DNA from: Fidelibacterota bacterium | GTDB taxonomy: Bacteria > Fidelibacterota > UBA2242 > JAFGTP01 | Assembly (NCBI GenBank): GCA_029939785.1 | Contig: JAOZSG010000112.1 | Location: 1-9,775 of the forward strand | Length of the DNA stretch: 9,775 bases | Direction: 5' to 3' | Shown: one piece after another, positions 1 through 6,898 of the stretch | Numbering within the stretch: position 1 is the first letter of the stretch | Layout: every line of letters starts with the position of its first letter | Made by a program: the position numbers and the translations under genes | Notes under the pieces: generated by a model | Seen by the model: only the letters and a program-made list of their open reading frames with translations | Database searches by the model: none | What the model was told of the DNA's origin: nothing

Positions 1-30
1 TAACATTGGTCATTTTTTACCCTATTTTAT

Positions 31-202
31 TTACCACTAATACACACAAATCCGTCGATTGTCCGTCAGTAGTCAGTCATTTGCCTGATCTTTGACAGGA
101 TTTTCGACAGGACATGTTTCCACCAATATTTAATAAAATAATTTTTATTCGCGTCTATTAGTCCGTCAAAAGCCGGATTTTCAATATTCATTCGTGGTTA
201 AT
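31..202. repeat. Putative non-coding element with imperfect terminal inverted repeats
   Basis: The left end TTACCACTAAT (31-41) is matched at 9 of 11 positions by the reverse complement of ATTCGTGGTTA (190-200). Inside are three direct copies of TCCGTC (51-56, 62-67, 162-167). There is also a 12-base tandem pair, TCTTTGACAGGA (89-100) and TTTTCGACAGGA (101-112), differing at two positions. There is no open reading frame. The ends resemble the CCACGAAT-type interspersed intergenic sequence I recall from AT-rich genomes of this broad group, but that is memory rather than a search. It could be a MITE-like or REP-like element, or simply degenerate intergenic DNA. Confidence 0.35.
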
Positions 203-248
203 AGTTTTTTCATTTTTTTATATAACTTTTGACACTACCATATATTTT

Positions 249-276
249 AGCCCTGATAAAAGTACCAAGGCTTTTT
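249..276 (+). terminator. Stem-loop with T-run, possible rho-independent terminator
   Basis: AGCCCTG (249-255) can pair with CAAGGCT (266-272) around a ten-base loop and is followed by a T-run to 276. On the plus strand the stem has one C/A mismatch. On the minus strand the same position is a G-T wobble, so the RNA stem is better, but there the stem is followed by A rather than T. It may end a plus-strand transcript entering from the left, or act as a 3' stem for the slipin transcript. Confidence 0.3.
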
Positions 277-280
277 AATA

Positions 281-298
281 TAATAAACTTTTTTATTA
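281..298 (-). terminator. AT-only hairpin just after the slipin stop
   Basis: TAATAAA (281-287) and TTTATTA (292-298) form a perfect seven-base inverted repeat with a four-base loop, 15 bases beyond the slipin stop codon. It contains no GC pair in the stem, so it is weak as a classic terminator. Its position fits a transcript 3' end for the NfeD-slipin unit. Confidence 0.25.
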
Positions 299-313
299 GA
301 AAGAATCAGGAAA

Positions 314-1090
314 TTATTTTTTATCAAGGTCCTTTTTCTGCTTTTCTGATATAGTTTTAATAAATGGTTCAAAAATATCTATAGGTAATGGAAAAATTAC
401 AGTTGAATTGTTTTCAACAGCGATTTCCCGAAGAGTTTGTAAATAACGTAATTGTAGGGAAATTGGTTGCTTTTCAATTACTTTTGCCGCTTCAAAGAGT
501 TTTTCAGAGGCTTGGAATTCACCCTCAGCATTGATGATTTTTGCTCTTCTTTCACGTTCGGCTTCTGCTTGTTTTGCCATTGCTCTTTGCATATCCTGAG
601 GTAAGTCAACATGTTTTATTTCTACCTGTGATACTTTAATTCCCCATGGATCAGTGTGTTTATCCAGAATTGTCTGCAGGTCAGAATTGATTTGTTCTCT
701 TTTGGAGAGTAATTCATCCAATTCGGATTCCCCTAAAATACTACGTAATGTTGTTTGTGCAAGTTGTGATGTTGCCATAAAATAATCTTCAACTTCAACA
801 ATTGCCTTTGAGGGTTCAAGCACACGGAAATAGACAACGGCATTAACTTTAATTGATACATTATCTTTTGTAATAATGTCCTGTGAAGGGACATCGTGAA
901 CAATGGTTCTAAGACTAACTTTGACCATTTTATCAACAAATGGAATAATCAGAAAAAGTCCCGGACCTTTGGCACCTATCAATCTACCTAATCTAAAAAT
1001 CACACCTCGTTCATATTCTTTTAAAACTTTGACTGCATTTACTAATATGTAAAGAACCAAAACAATAATTGCATAAACTGAAACCTGCAT
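314..1090 (-). CDS. Slipin (stomatin-family SPFH membrane protein)
   Basis: A 258-residue stomatin/slipin-type SPFH protein, expected to form homo-oligomers on the inner membrane and organise membrane domains. One N-terminal membrane segment (about 4-20) is followed by the family signature EYERGVIFRLGR (25-36). The SPFH domain follows, with the typical run LRTIVHDVPSQDIITKDNV (about 61-79). Next comes an Ala/Glu/Arg-rich coiled-coil stretch (about 170-205, including AKQAEAERERRAK) and a hydrophobic patch near STVIFPLPIDIFEPFI. Length is normal for bacterial slipins. The start is well supported: GGAGG lies six bases upstream, inside the end of the nfeD gene, and only one base separates the two genes, so they are almost certainly co-transcribed and translationally coupled. 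In archaeal homologues the partner NfeD protease cleaves the slipin near its hydrophobic C-terminal region. That this happens here is inference. Confidence 0.93.
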   Translation of the reverse strand: MQVSVYAIIVLVLYILVNAVKVLKEYERGVIFRLGRLIGAKGPGLFLIIPFVDKMVKVSLRTIVHDVPSQDIITKDNVSIKVNAVVYFRVLEPSKAIVEVEDYFMATSQLAQTTLRSILGESELDELLSKREQINSDLQTILDKHTDPWGIKVSQVEIKHVDLPQDMQRAMAKQAEAERERRAKIINAEGEFQASEKLFEAAKVIEKQPISLQLRYLQTLREIAVENNSTVIFPLPIDIFEPFIKTISEKQKKDLDKK

Positions 1091-1091
1091 A

Positions 1092-2408
1092 TTATTCCTC
1101 CATTTTTTTTGTTATGTATAAATTCATATTTTCGATTTTTTTTACTATAATATCACTATTATTGGGTATTTCTTCTTCAGAAACTGCATTCCAAATTTCA
1201 CCATGTACCATAACTTTACCACCGGATTTTGAAATATCTGTAATTGCTTTACCGACCTTGTTAATAAGTCCTTCTACTCCTGTCGTAACCTGAATTTTAT
1301 GTGCTTTTAATGCCATTGAGAAAGCAAAAATAAAAAAAGCAGCAGTAAAAACCACTATTGGAATTATTACATTTAGAGAAATTGCAAAAAGTGCTTTTGG
1401 TGCAATTGTATAATCTATTAACATCATAGAACCTATTATCATTAGTGACACTCCTCCGATGGTTAAAAGTCCAAAACTTGTAATATAAACCTCAAGTATA
1501 AATAAAATCAAAGATCCAAGAATTAATGCAATTCCGGCAAGATTAATCGGAAGTATTTGAAATGAGAAAAATGCAAGAATAAGACATACGCCACCCACTA
1601 CTCCGGGAAAAATCATACCGGGATTTTTAATTTCAAAAACAATTCCCCAAAAACCAAGAATCATTAAAATATATGCAACATTTGGATGACTTATTATATC
1701 AAGAATCTCTCGATGAAATCCATAGGGCTTATGTATTATAGTTTTATCTTTAGTTGAAAGTACTATGGTTTTTGATTCTGTTTCTACTGTTTGCCCATCA
1801 ATTTTTAAAAGGACATCATCAATATCCTTTGCAATAAATTCAATTACATTTTTTTTCAGAGCTTCATTATTTGTGATTGAAATACTATGTCTCACGGATT
1901 CTTCTGCCCATTTTTCATTTCTGTTTCGTTGATGAGTAAGACTTCGAATATAGGAAATTGCATCATTTGTAATTTTCTCATTCATTGTAGATGTATCAAG
2001 TGAATCCGCTTTTTTGCCAAAACTACCACCAATATTAACAGGATGTGCAGCTCCTATATTAGTTCCAGGTGCCATAATAGCGATGTGAGATGACATTGTG
2101 ATAAATACTCCTGCAGAACCTGCTTGTGCACCCTGAGGACCTACAAACACAATTATCGGGACATTTGAATTCATAATTTTCTTTATAATTATCTTCATTG
2201 AGGTCATCAACCCACCCGGAGTATCAAGTTGGATAATAATACATTCTACATCTTCATCTTGAGCAGTTTCAATATAATGAGAAATGTAAGAGGCAGACAC
2301 GGGATTGATTATTCCATTGATTTTTAGTGCCCAAATATCTCTTGCAGAAATATTTGAAAAAAGCAATGTTATGATTAAAAATGGAAGTATGATTTTTAGT
2401 ATTTTCAT
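1092..2408 (-). CDS. nfeD: Long-form NfeD, membrane-bound ClpP-class serine protease
   Basis: A 438-residue long-form NfeD protein. A signal peptide (about 1-22, ending near SNISA) precedes a ClpP/SppA-fold protease domain (about 24-210). LDTPGG (61-66) and GAQAGSAG (93-100) place the likely nucleophile at Ser98. The run APGTNIGAAHPV (113-124) is typical of the family, and Lys145 in NEKITND sits where the dyad lysine is expected. Several hydrophobic membrane segments follow (about 244-368), then a soluble NfeD OB-fold-like domain (about 375-434). The catalytic pair looks intact, so it is probably an active protease rather than the short, protease-less form. It is the first gene of a pair with the slipin. 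A weak AGG lies seven bases before the ATG. Clear family match; the physiological substrate cannot be read from the sequence. Confidence 0.93.
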   Translation of the reverse strand: MKILKIILPFLIITLLFSNISARDIWALKINGIINPVSASYISHYIETAQDEDVECIIIQLDTPGGLMTSMKIIIKKIMNSNVPIIVFVGPQGAQAGSAGVFITMSSHIAIMAPGTNIGAAHPVNIGGSFGKKADSLDTSTMNEKITNDAISYIRSLTHQRNRNEKWAEESVRHSISITNNEALKKNVIEFIAKDIDDVLLKIDGQTVETESKTIVLSTKDKTIIHKPYGFHREILDIISHPNVAYILMILGFWGIVFEIKNPGMIFPGVVGGVCLILAFFSFQILPINLAGIALILGSLILFILEVYITSFGLLTIGGVSLMIIGSMMLIDYTIAPKALFAISLNVIIPIVVFTAAFFIFAFSMALKAHKIQVTTGVEGLINKVGKAITDISKSGGKVMVHGEIWNAVSEEEIPNNSDIIVKKIENMNLYITKKMEE

Positions 2409-2452
2409 AACTTAACCTGTTTAAATTTTATAACGATTGTTATTAATATATC

Positions 2453-2481
2453 ACATTAAGAATTTTATTTGGTTGTGTCAA
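2453..2481 (-). promoter_or_regulatory. Candidate sigma-70-type promoter of the nfeD-slipin unit
   Basis: On the minus strand a perfect TTGACA (2481-2476) is followed after 17 bases by TAATGT (2458-2453), a poor -10 match. The start codon lies about 45 bases further on. The -35 is convincing and the -10 is not. An alternative -10 among the TATATTA bases just downstream would need an over-long spacer. Confidence 0.35.
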
Positions 2482-2522
2482 CAAAATATAAATAAAAAAC
2501 TCACCTGATTTTTAGGGAAATT

Positions 2523-2556
2523 TTTTATAATTTAATGAGTATAACTAATTATAAAA
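2523..2556 (-). terminator. AT-only hairpin overlapping the barrel gene stop codon
   Basis: TTTTATAATT and AATTATAAAA (minus strand; arms 2556-2547 and 2532-2523) form a perfect ten-base stem around a 14-base loop. The first arm covers the stop codon of the outer-membrane protein gene. It is entirely A/T and lacks a following T-run, so it is a plausible transcript end or 3' stabilising stem rather than a textbook terminator. Confidence 0.3.
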
Positions 2557-3853
2557 TAAGTGACGTTGAAAAAATAATTTTATGATTTTGGTATTTCTGA
2601 AAGGTTGATGTATCAAAATAAGTATCCTCGATTGTTTGTTTTCCTATTTCTGTTTGATAAGTAATGCCTAAAGAAATAATATTGAGTAACTTAATTTGAA
2701 ATCCTATTCCAGCAAGATGAACTTGCTGTTCATCATCTGCCAAATCATAAAAAGGTCTGCTAATGACTCGATATCCAGTATTTAATAAAATTTCGTTGTT
2801 TATTGGAATAGAAATTCCGATACCATAATCTGTTGTAGTTTTTAAATATTTCCTAATATTCTGATTAATTCTAATATCAGTAGAAGTTTTATTTCCATCA
2901 TCGTCAATATCTGAAAGATCAGATTCAAACTCCATATTATGCCAATTCTGCATTTTCATATCAAGTGATAATTCGAGTTTTCCAAGATTCATTGTAATGC
3001 CACTGGAAAAAACTGCAGGAGATTTTATATTATATAATATATTATATGTGTTTTTTGTTGTAATTTCGATATTTTCGTCAGTCACATTTTTTTCTAAAAT
3101 TTCACTTTTTTCATCTGTTTTTAATGTAAAAGGTGTTGAGAAATTTACTCCAAAGTTCAAGTTTTCTGTTCGATAGAGGAGACCTATATTAAAATTGAAT
3201 CCAGTATAATCCGGATTAATAGATTTTGTCTGAATAAACTCTGAATAATCCCAATTACCAAATTTGTCATAATCATATGCCCGGGAGTTATAATTTCTGT
3301 ATCCATTATAATAATTAAGAGTCATCCCTAAAAACAGATTTCTTTTAAATTCAACGGCACCACCTATTCGTAATGAATTTAGCACACCAGTTTCTTCAAT
3401 ACGCTGTTGGAATTCCCATGCATCTTCGGATGATCCTATTATTCCCTCTGTATCAATTAAATTATCAAAAATAGATGATTGTGTGTAGGAGAGACCCATT
3501 ACCATAGATCCATTATATACAGGTATCGGATAGACAAATCCCATTCCATCAAAGTATGAATTATTTAGATTATTACTATTATAATCATTACCATTAAGTT
3601 TAGAATTTTGAGTAAAATAATTTGACTGTAATGAAAATGACATAATTGAATTATTTATTAATCCCAAGGTAGCCGGATTTGAAGCCAGACTGGCTATACC
3701 TGTTGTCTTAGATGTAGTATTATTTGCTAATGCTCCATCAATACTGCCTGAGTTTTGAAAATACCATAATGGACTAACACAATCTTTATATGTTTGACTA
3801 TAAGAATTTGTTATGAAAAAAAGTATTGATATTATTAGTAAGATTTTTTTCAT
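2549..3853 (-). CDS. Outer-membrane beta-barrel protein, FadL/OmpP1-like
   Basis: A 434-residue exported protein predicted to be an outer-membrane beta-barrel of the FadL/OmpP1/TodX type. The signal peptide covers about 1-19, ending SYSQ. IASLASNPATLG (53-64) resembles the conserved NPA segment near the N-terminus of FadL-like proteins. The rest is dominated by alternating hydrophobic/polar strands separated by Asn/Asp/Tyr-rich turns, ending in a strand-like IIFSTSLIL. FadL proteins pass hydrophobic compounds across the outer membrane, but barrels of this style in poorly studied phyla often have no known substrate, so transport is not proven. It starts nine bases after the lipoprotein stop with no clear ribosome binding site, which suggests translation coupled to that gene. 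The predicted barrel nature is fairly sure; the exact family is less so. Confidence 0.75.
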   Translation of the reverse strand: MKKILLIISILFFITNSYSQTYKDCVSPLWYFQNSGSIDGALANNTTSKTTGIASLASNPATLGLINNSIMSFSLQSNYFTQNSKLNGNDYNSNNLNNSYFDGMGFVYPIPVYNGSMVMGLSYTQSSIFDNLIDTEGIIGSSEDAWEFQQRIEETGVLNSLRIGGAVEFKRNLFLGMTLNYYNGYRNYNSRAYDYDKFGNWDYSEFIQTKSINPDYTGFNFNIGLLYRTENLNFGVNFSTPFTLKTDEKSEILEKNVTDENIEITTKNTYNILYNIKSPAVFSSGITMNLGKLELSLDMKMQNWHNMEFESDLSDIDDDGNKTSTDIRINQNIRKYLKTTTDYGIGISIPINNEILLNTGYRVISRPFYDLADDEQQVHLAGIGFQIKLLNIISLGITYQTEIGKQTIEDTYFDTSTFQKYQNHKIIFSTSLIL

Positions 3854-3862
3854 TATACGCGT

Positions 3863-5068
3863 TTACTTTCTACTTCTTTTTGAAGAACTACCTGAAGATT
3901 TACTAGATGAACTTTTCGACGAACTTCTTGAACTACTAGATGAACTACGAGACCTTCTAACACTACTAGATGAACTACTTTTTGAAGAACTGCGGGACCT
4001 TCTAACATTACTAGAAGAGCTTCTTTTGGATGAACTTCCTGAACTTCTTCGGATGCTGCTTGAGGAACTGTGTGATGATCTTTTGGGTGGAGAGTAACTT
4101 TTTGATCTTGAACTGGATTTTTTAGATGAAGTTGATCTACTTGGAGCTCTATAGGATTTTGAATTTGATTGTTTTGGTTTATAACTTTTATTATTAGAAG
4201 ATACACTTCGAGAAGATTGACTTTTTGATCTGGTATTTGGTTTTTTTATATTATTTTCAGTATTAGTTTTTTTATCACTAAATGTTCTATCATCATTTCT
4301 TTGTCCGGGTAATTTTTGAGGTACTTTATAAGAGTTAGAAGAATTGGTGGAAGTTAGTTCATTTTTTCTTTTAAGTGTTCTGGAATCTTTGATTATTTTA
4401 TTTGGTTTTTCTGTCGTTGTTGCACTGGATGATCCGGAAACACCGGTTATTGGCATATTTTGAGGTGCTGAGACCATAGTCCCAGAAGTTTGAAAAATAT
4501 GATCAGCAGTTCTTTTTTTATTAACTGTACCTGTTCTATTTCTATCTCTTTTTCCATCTTGTCTGGATATTAGTGTACCTGGTTTATGTGTTCCATTCCC
4601 TGATCCTCCGTATCCATAATTGTACCTACTATAAAAGCCGCCATAGTTGTAATATCCATTATATCCATAATAATTATTATTCCAATCACAATAATTTCCA
4701 TAAGGATAATTATAGGGGTTATACTGTGAGTAGTATCCATAATTTGGATAATAATTCCATCTATTGTAATGCCTGTAATTTGAATAGTAATGATCATAAT
4801 ATGGACCATTATAATGGAAACTATGCCATGGATCTCTATAAAAATAATCATTGTAAAAACCAAAGTGTGAACGGGTATGAAAACCAACATTATAAATGTT
4901 TACCATTGCATCAAATTGATATGAATCATAATCTGATTCTACATCATCATAATATTCTTCCTGATTTTCATTCTGCTCAGGTTCTGCTCTTGGGGCATAA
5001 ACTACAGTATAACAACTAGATAAACTGAAAATAAATATTGAGAAGAGTAATAATTTCAGGTTCTTCAT
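3863..5068 (-). CDS. Lipoprotein with Tyr/Asn-rich middle and Ser/Arg-rich tail
   Basis: A 401-residue lipoprotein of unknown function. I start it at 5068, because AAAGGAGG lies four bases before that ATG and the signal peptide begins there. An in-frame ATG at 5107 would add 13 residues ahead of the signal peptide and bury the ribosome binding site. The lipobox LSSC puts the lipidated cysteine at residue 19. An acidic linker (about 28-48) leads into a segment very rich in Tyr, Asn and Gly (about 50-157), then a mixed polar region (about 160-280), then a Ser/Arg/Lys-rich, strongly basic tail (about 280-401) with repeated VRRSRSSS. The tail resembles eukaryotic RS domains in composition only. 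Short His/Trp runs in the Tyr-rich part may matter. It is the first gene of a pair with the barrel protein, so an envelope or surface role is likely. I do not recognise a named family. Confidence 0.8.
   Translation of the reverse strand: MKNLKLLLFSIFIFSLSSCYTVVYAPRAEPEQNENQEEYYDDVESDYDSYQFDAMVNIYNVGFHTRSHFGFYNDYFYRDPWHSFHYNGPYYDHYYSNYRHYNRWNYYPNYGYYSQYNPYNYPYGNYCDWNNNYYGYNGYYNYGGFYSRYNYGYGGSGNGTHKPGTLISRQDGKRDRNRTGTVNKKRTADHIFQTSGTMVSAPQNMPITGVSGSSSATTTEKPNKIIKDSRTLKRKNELTSTNSSNSYKVPQKLPGQRNDDRTFSDKKTNTENNIKKPNTRSKSQSSRSVSSNNKSYKPKQSNSKSYRAPSRSTSSKKSSSRSKSYSPPKRSSHSSSSSIRRSSGSSSKRSSSSNVRRSRSSSKSSSSSSVRRSRSSSSSSRSSSKSSSSKSSGSSSKRSRK
3935..4021 (-). repeat. Imperfect 45-base repeat in the lipoprotein tail
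   Basis: GACCTTCTAACA occurs at 3951 and again at 3996, exactly 45 bases apart, with similar flanks. It encodes two copies of a 15-residue unit containing VRRSRSSS (residues 355-362 and 370-377). Shorter variants of the Ser/Arg pattern spread on both sides. This suggests growth of the tail by slippage or unequal exchange. Confidence 0.6.
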
Positions 5069-5098
5069 AATGCCTCCTTTTTTTATGATTCTATTAAA

Positions 5099-5127
5099 AA
5101 TATACAAATATTTCGTCTATATAACAA
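5099..5127 (-). promoter_or_regulatory. Candidate promoter of the lipoprotein-barrel unit
   Basis: On the minus strand TTGTTA (5127-5122) is followed after 17 bases by TATATT (5104-5099), which matches five of six -10 consensus bases. The predicted start of transcription, about 5092, gives a leader of roughly 24 bases containing the strong AAAGGAGG site. The fit of spacing, box quality and leader length makes this the best promoter candidate in the window, though AT-rich DNA gives chance matches. Confidence 0.45.
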
Positions 5128-5167
5128 GTGAGATAAATCACATATTTTATTACATTTAATATACATG

Positions 5168-5213
5168 TATTTTTCACTGAATGTTCCACTTTTATTAATG
5201 TAAGTGAAAAATA
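5168..5213 (-). terminator. Perfect 11-base inverted repeat after the acyltransferase gene
   Basis: TATTTTTCACT (5168-5178) and AGTGAAAAATA (5203-5213) are perfect reverse complements around a 24-base loop. They begin 12 bases beyond the stop of the acyltransferase fusion gene. There is no clean T-run after the stem. It may be the 3' end structure of that transcript or, since it lies upstream of the lipoprotein promoter, a protein-binding dyad. The adjacent palindrome ATACATGTAT (5161-5170) overlaps its left arm. Confidence 0.4.
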
Positions 5214-5224
5214 ATTTGATTTTT

Positions 5225-6859
5225 TCAATATTCTGTGGAATTTATATATTCGTTTTTATAATAAGTGTATAATTCTTTCCACTTCAATCCACCTTCATCT
5301 TGTAAAAATATTTGTATCTGAATATTTCTGGTTATAATATGAATTTTTTTATTCCCTTCTGCATTAAAAATTTTAATTGAATCAAATGACCATGAATATT
5401 GTTTTTTTTCTCCAATGAATATGAATTTGTCATGAAAAATTTGAAGATAGCCAGTGTCAACTTTTTTGAATTTTGGAAAAATACCTAAATAAAGATTACA
5501 TGTTTTACTTTTAATTTCTACTATATTTTTTTTTATATCAGGTAAGGTATGATTTCTGATTAATTCATACCATTCTGAAAAATCCTTTGTAGAGTTAGTA
5601 AAGTTTTGCGGTTCTATCAATTTTAACTTATTATCTAAAGTAAATTTCCATTGTGTATCACAGGAAGTACAATAACATTTGTCAGATTTTTCTGTTTTTA
5701 TACTATCAAAAACACCACAGATAGGACAACGCCATAATAAATTTGTTATTCCCTTATTTAAATTTTTAGATGAAAGGAGAATATCTTTATATTGTTTATT
5801 TGGCGTAAATATAATATCACCCAAACGTTCTTCTATTTCTTCATCCGTCCAGTCATTTTGTATGATAAATTCTTCATAGAATATTACCTCAACTTTAGCC
5901 GGTCTGATTTTATCTGACCATCTGGGCCATAACGCATAAATTCCTGAAATACTAACAGGTATAATTGGAACATTCAATTTTTTCAGAAGTCTTGCTGTCC
6001 CTTGTGGAAAAGGTGACGGCTCACCAGTCCAACAACGTTGACCTTCAGGAAAATACCCAATTGCATAACCTTTTTTAAGTAAAGATAACATTTTTCTGAT
6101 ACCTCCCGGATCACGTTTAAATCTTTTTATAGGAATTGACCCTACTAAATTAAAGAATAATCGCTTGAGTGGAGATTTAAAAACTTCAGCAGTTGTAAGA
6201 AAATGAACATTTCGTGGAATTGTACCTGCGAAAAAAAATGGATCTGCGTAGGATAAGTGATTTGCTACAAAAATGACTCCACCATATTCTGGTACGTTTT
6301 CTTTTCCTTTATATGATGTTGGAAATTTGGTTTTTAACATAATTCTTAAAATTATCTGGAATATTGATTTAATTAGATGGGCAGTTTTGGGACCATCGTG
6401 TGAGAATCTCCAAATAAAAGGCACTTTTTCTTTATATCTTTTATATTTTTCTCCAAATAGTTTATAGGTAATTGGTTCCTCAATAAGTTTTACATAAATG
6501 ATTAACAATAGGATGAAAATTGGAATTATTATAAATAAAAAAATAAAAGATGATATATATAATCCGATTCCGAATAAAATAAAAATATATCCAATATATA
6601 ATGGATTCCTGGAATTTAAGTACAAGCCCTCTTGTATCAATCTTTTCGGAGGTGTGAATATAAAAGGAAAAGATTCACTGAAGAAATAATATAAAAATAT
6701 TGTTTTTATCGATATATAGAATCCTATAAAAAATACTAATGAACCGATTGTTTTAAGCAATAAGGATTCTTTAAAAAATGAGAAAATATAAGATCTTTCA
6801 ATTATAATACTGAGTTTTATAAAACTTAAAGGAATTACAATCCAGAAAACTGCACCCAA
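5225..6859 (-). CDS. Multi-module PlsC-type acyltransferase with methyltransferase-like N-terminus and zinc ribbon
   Basis: A 544-residue protein from a TTG start. Residues about 1-150 are membrane-spanning and match the isoprenylcysteine/phospholipid methyltransferase fold: EGLYLNSRNPLYIGY (77-91) and EEPITYKLFGEKYKRY (127-142). Residues about 180-335 are a 1-acylglycerol-3-phosphate acyltransferase (PlsC) domain, with the catalytic NHLSYAD (His201, Asp206), FPEG (270-273) and IPVSISG (300-306). A zinc ribbon follows, with CPIC (378-381) and CxxC at 397-400. The last 100 residues alternate strands and end in a helix, like a PH-like fold (inference). It probably acylates lysophospholipid or a related lipid at the inner membrane; whether the methyltransferase half is active is unknown. 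The TTG has no ribbon-like ribosome site before it. The frame is open upstream, and AAGGAG lies seven bases before an in-frame ATA at 6901, so the true start may be there, adding 14 residues (IKSSFLKK then hydrophobic). Confidence 0.88.
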   Translation of the reverse strand: MGAVFWIVIPLSFIKLSIIIERSYIFSFFKESLLLKTIGSLVFFIGFYISIKTIFLYYFFSESFPFIFTPPKRLIQEGLYLNSRNPLYIGYIFILFGIGLYISSFIFLFIIIPIFILLLIIYVKLIEEPITYKLFGEKYKRYKEKVPFIWRFSHDGPKTAHLIKSIFQIILRIMLKTKFPTSYKGKENVPEYGGVIFVANHLSYADPFFFAGTIPRNVHFLTTAEVFKSPLKRLFFNLVGSIPIKRFKRDPGGIRKMLSLLKKGYAIGYFPEGQRCWTGEPSPFPQGTARLLKKLNVPIIPVSISGIYALWPRWSDKIRPAKVEVIFYEEFIIQNDWTDEEIEERLGDIIFTPNKQYKDILLSSKNLNKGITNLLWRCPICGVFDSIKTEKSDKCYCTSCDTQWKFTLDNKLKLIEPQNFTNSTKDFSEWYELIRNHTLPDIKKNIVEIKSKTCNLYLGIFPKFKKVDTGYLQIFHDKFIFIGEKKQYSWSFDSIKIFNAEGNKKIHIITRNIQIQIFLQDEGGLKWKELYTYYKNEYINSTEY

Positions 6860-6898
6860 AAATATGAAAAGGATAATTTTTTTTAAAAATGATGATTT

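Larger units (their letters stand above)
1..313. other. Gene-free left edge holding a possible small repeat element and a hairpin
   Basis: No convincing coding frame is present here. All six frames are broken by stops or give only short peptides of unlikely composition. The stretch looks less AT-rich than the rest of the window between about 48 and 170. It holds a possible small inverted-repeat-bounded element (31-202) and a stem-loop with a T-run (249-276). It lies downstream of the slipin gene, which reads toward it on the minus strand. No part of a gene from the left neighbour can be recognised. Confidence 0.6.

Noticed and set aside
51..167. TCCGTC repeats as a CRISPR array
   Set aside because: The repeats are only six or seven bases long with irregular spacing, and no cas gene is present.
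3813..4097. Plus-strand frame rich in Glu, Leu and Asp
   Set aside because: It is the antisense of the Ser/Arg-rich tail of the lipoprotein. The repeated codons produce an artificial acidic repeat, and its start lies inside the end of the barrel gene signal peptide.
3853..4206. Alternative minus-strand frame inside the lipoprotein tail
   Set aside because: It is an overlapping out-of-frame reading of a repetitive region, with a Val/Gln/His-rich, unnatural composition.
4573..5019. Plus-strand frame of 148 residues rich in His, Asn and Tyr
   Set aside because: It is antisense to the Tyr/Asn-rich part of the lipoprotein. The composition mirrors the coding strand, and there is no ribosome binding site.
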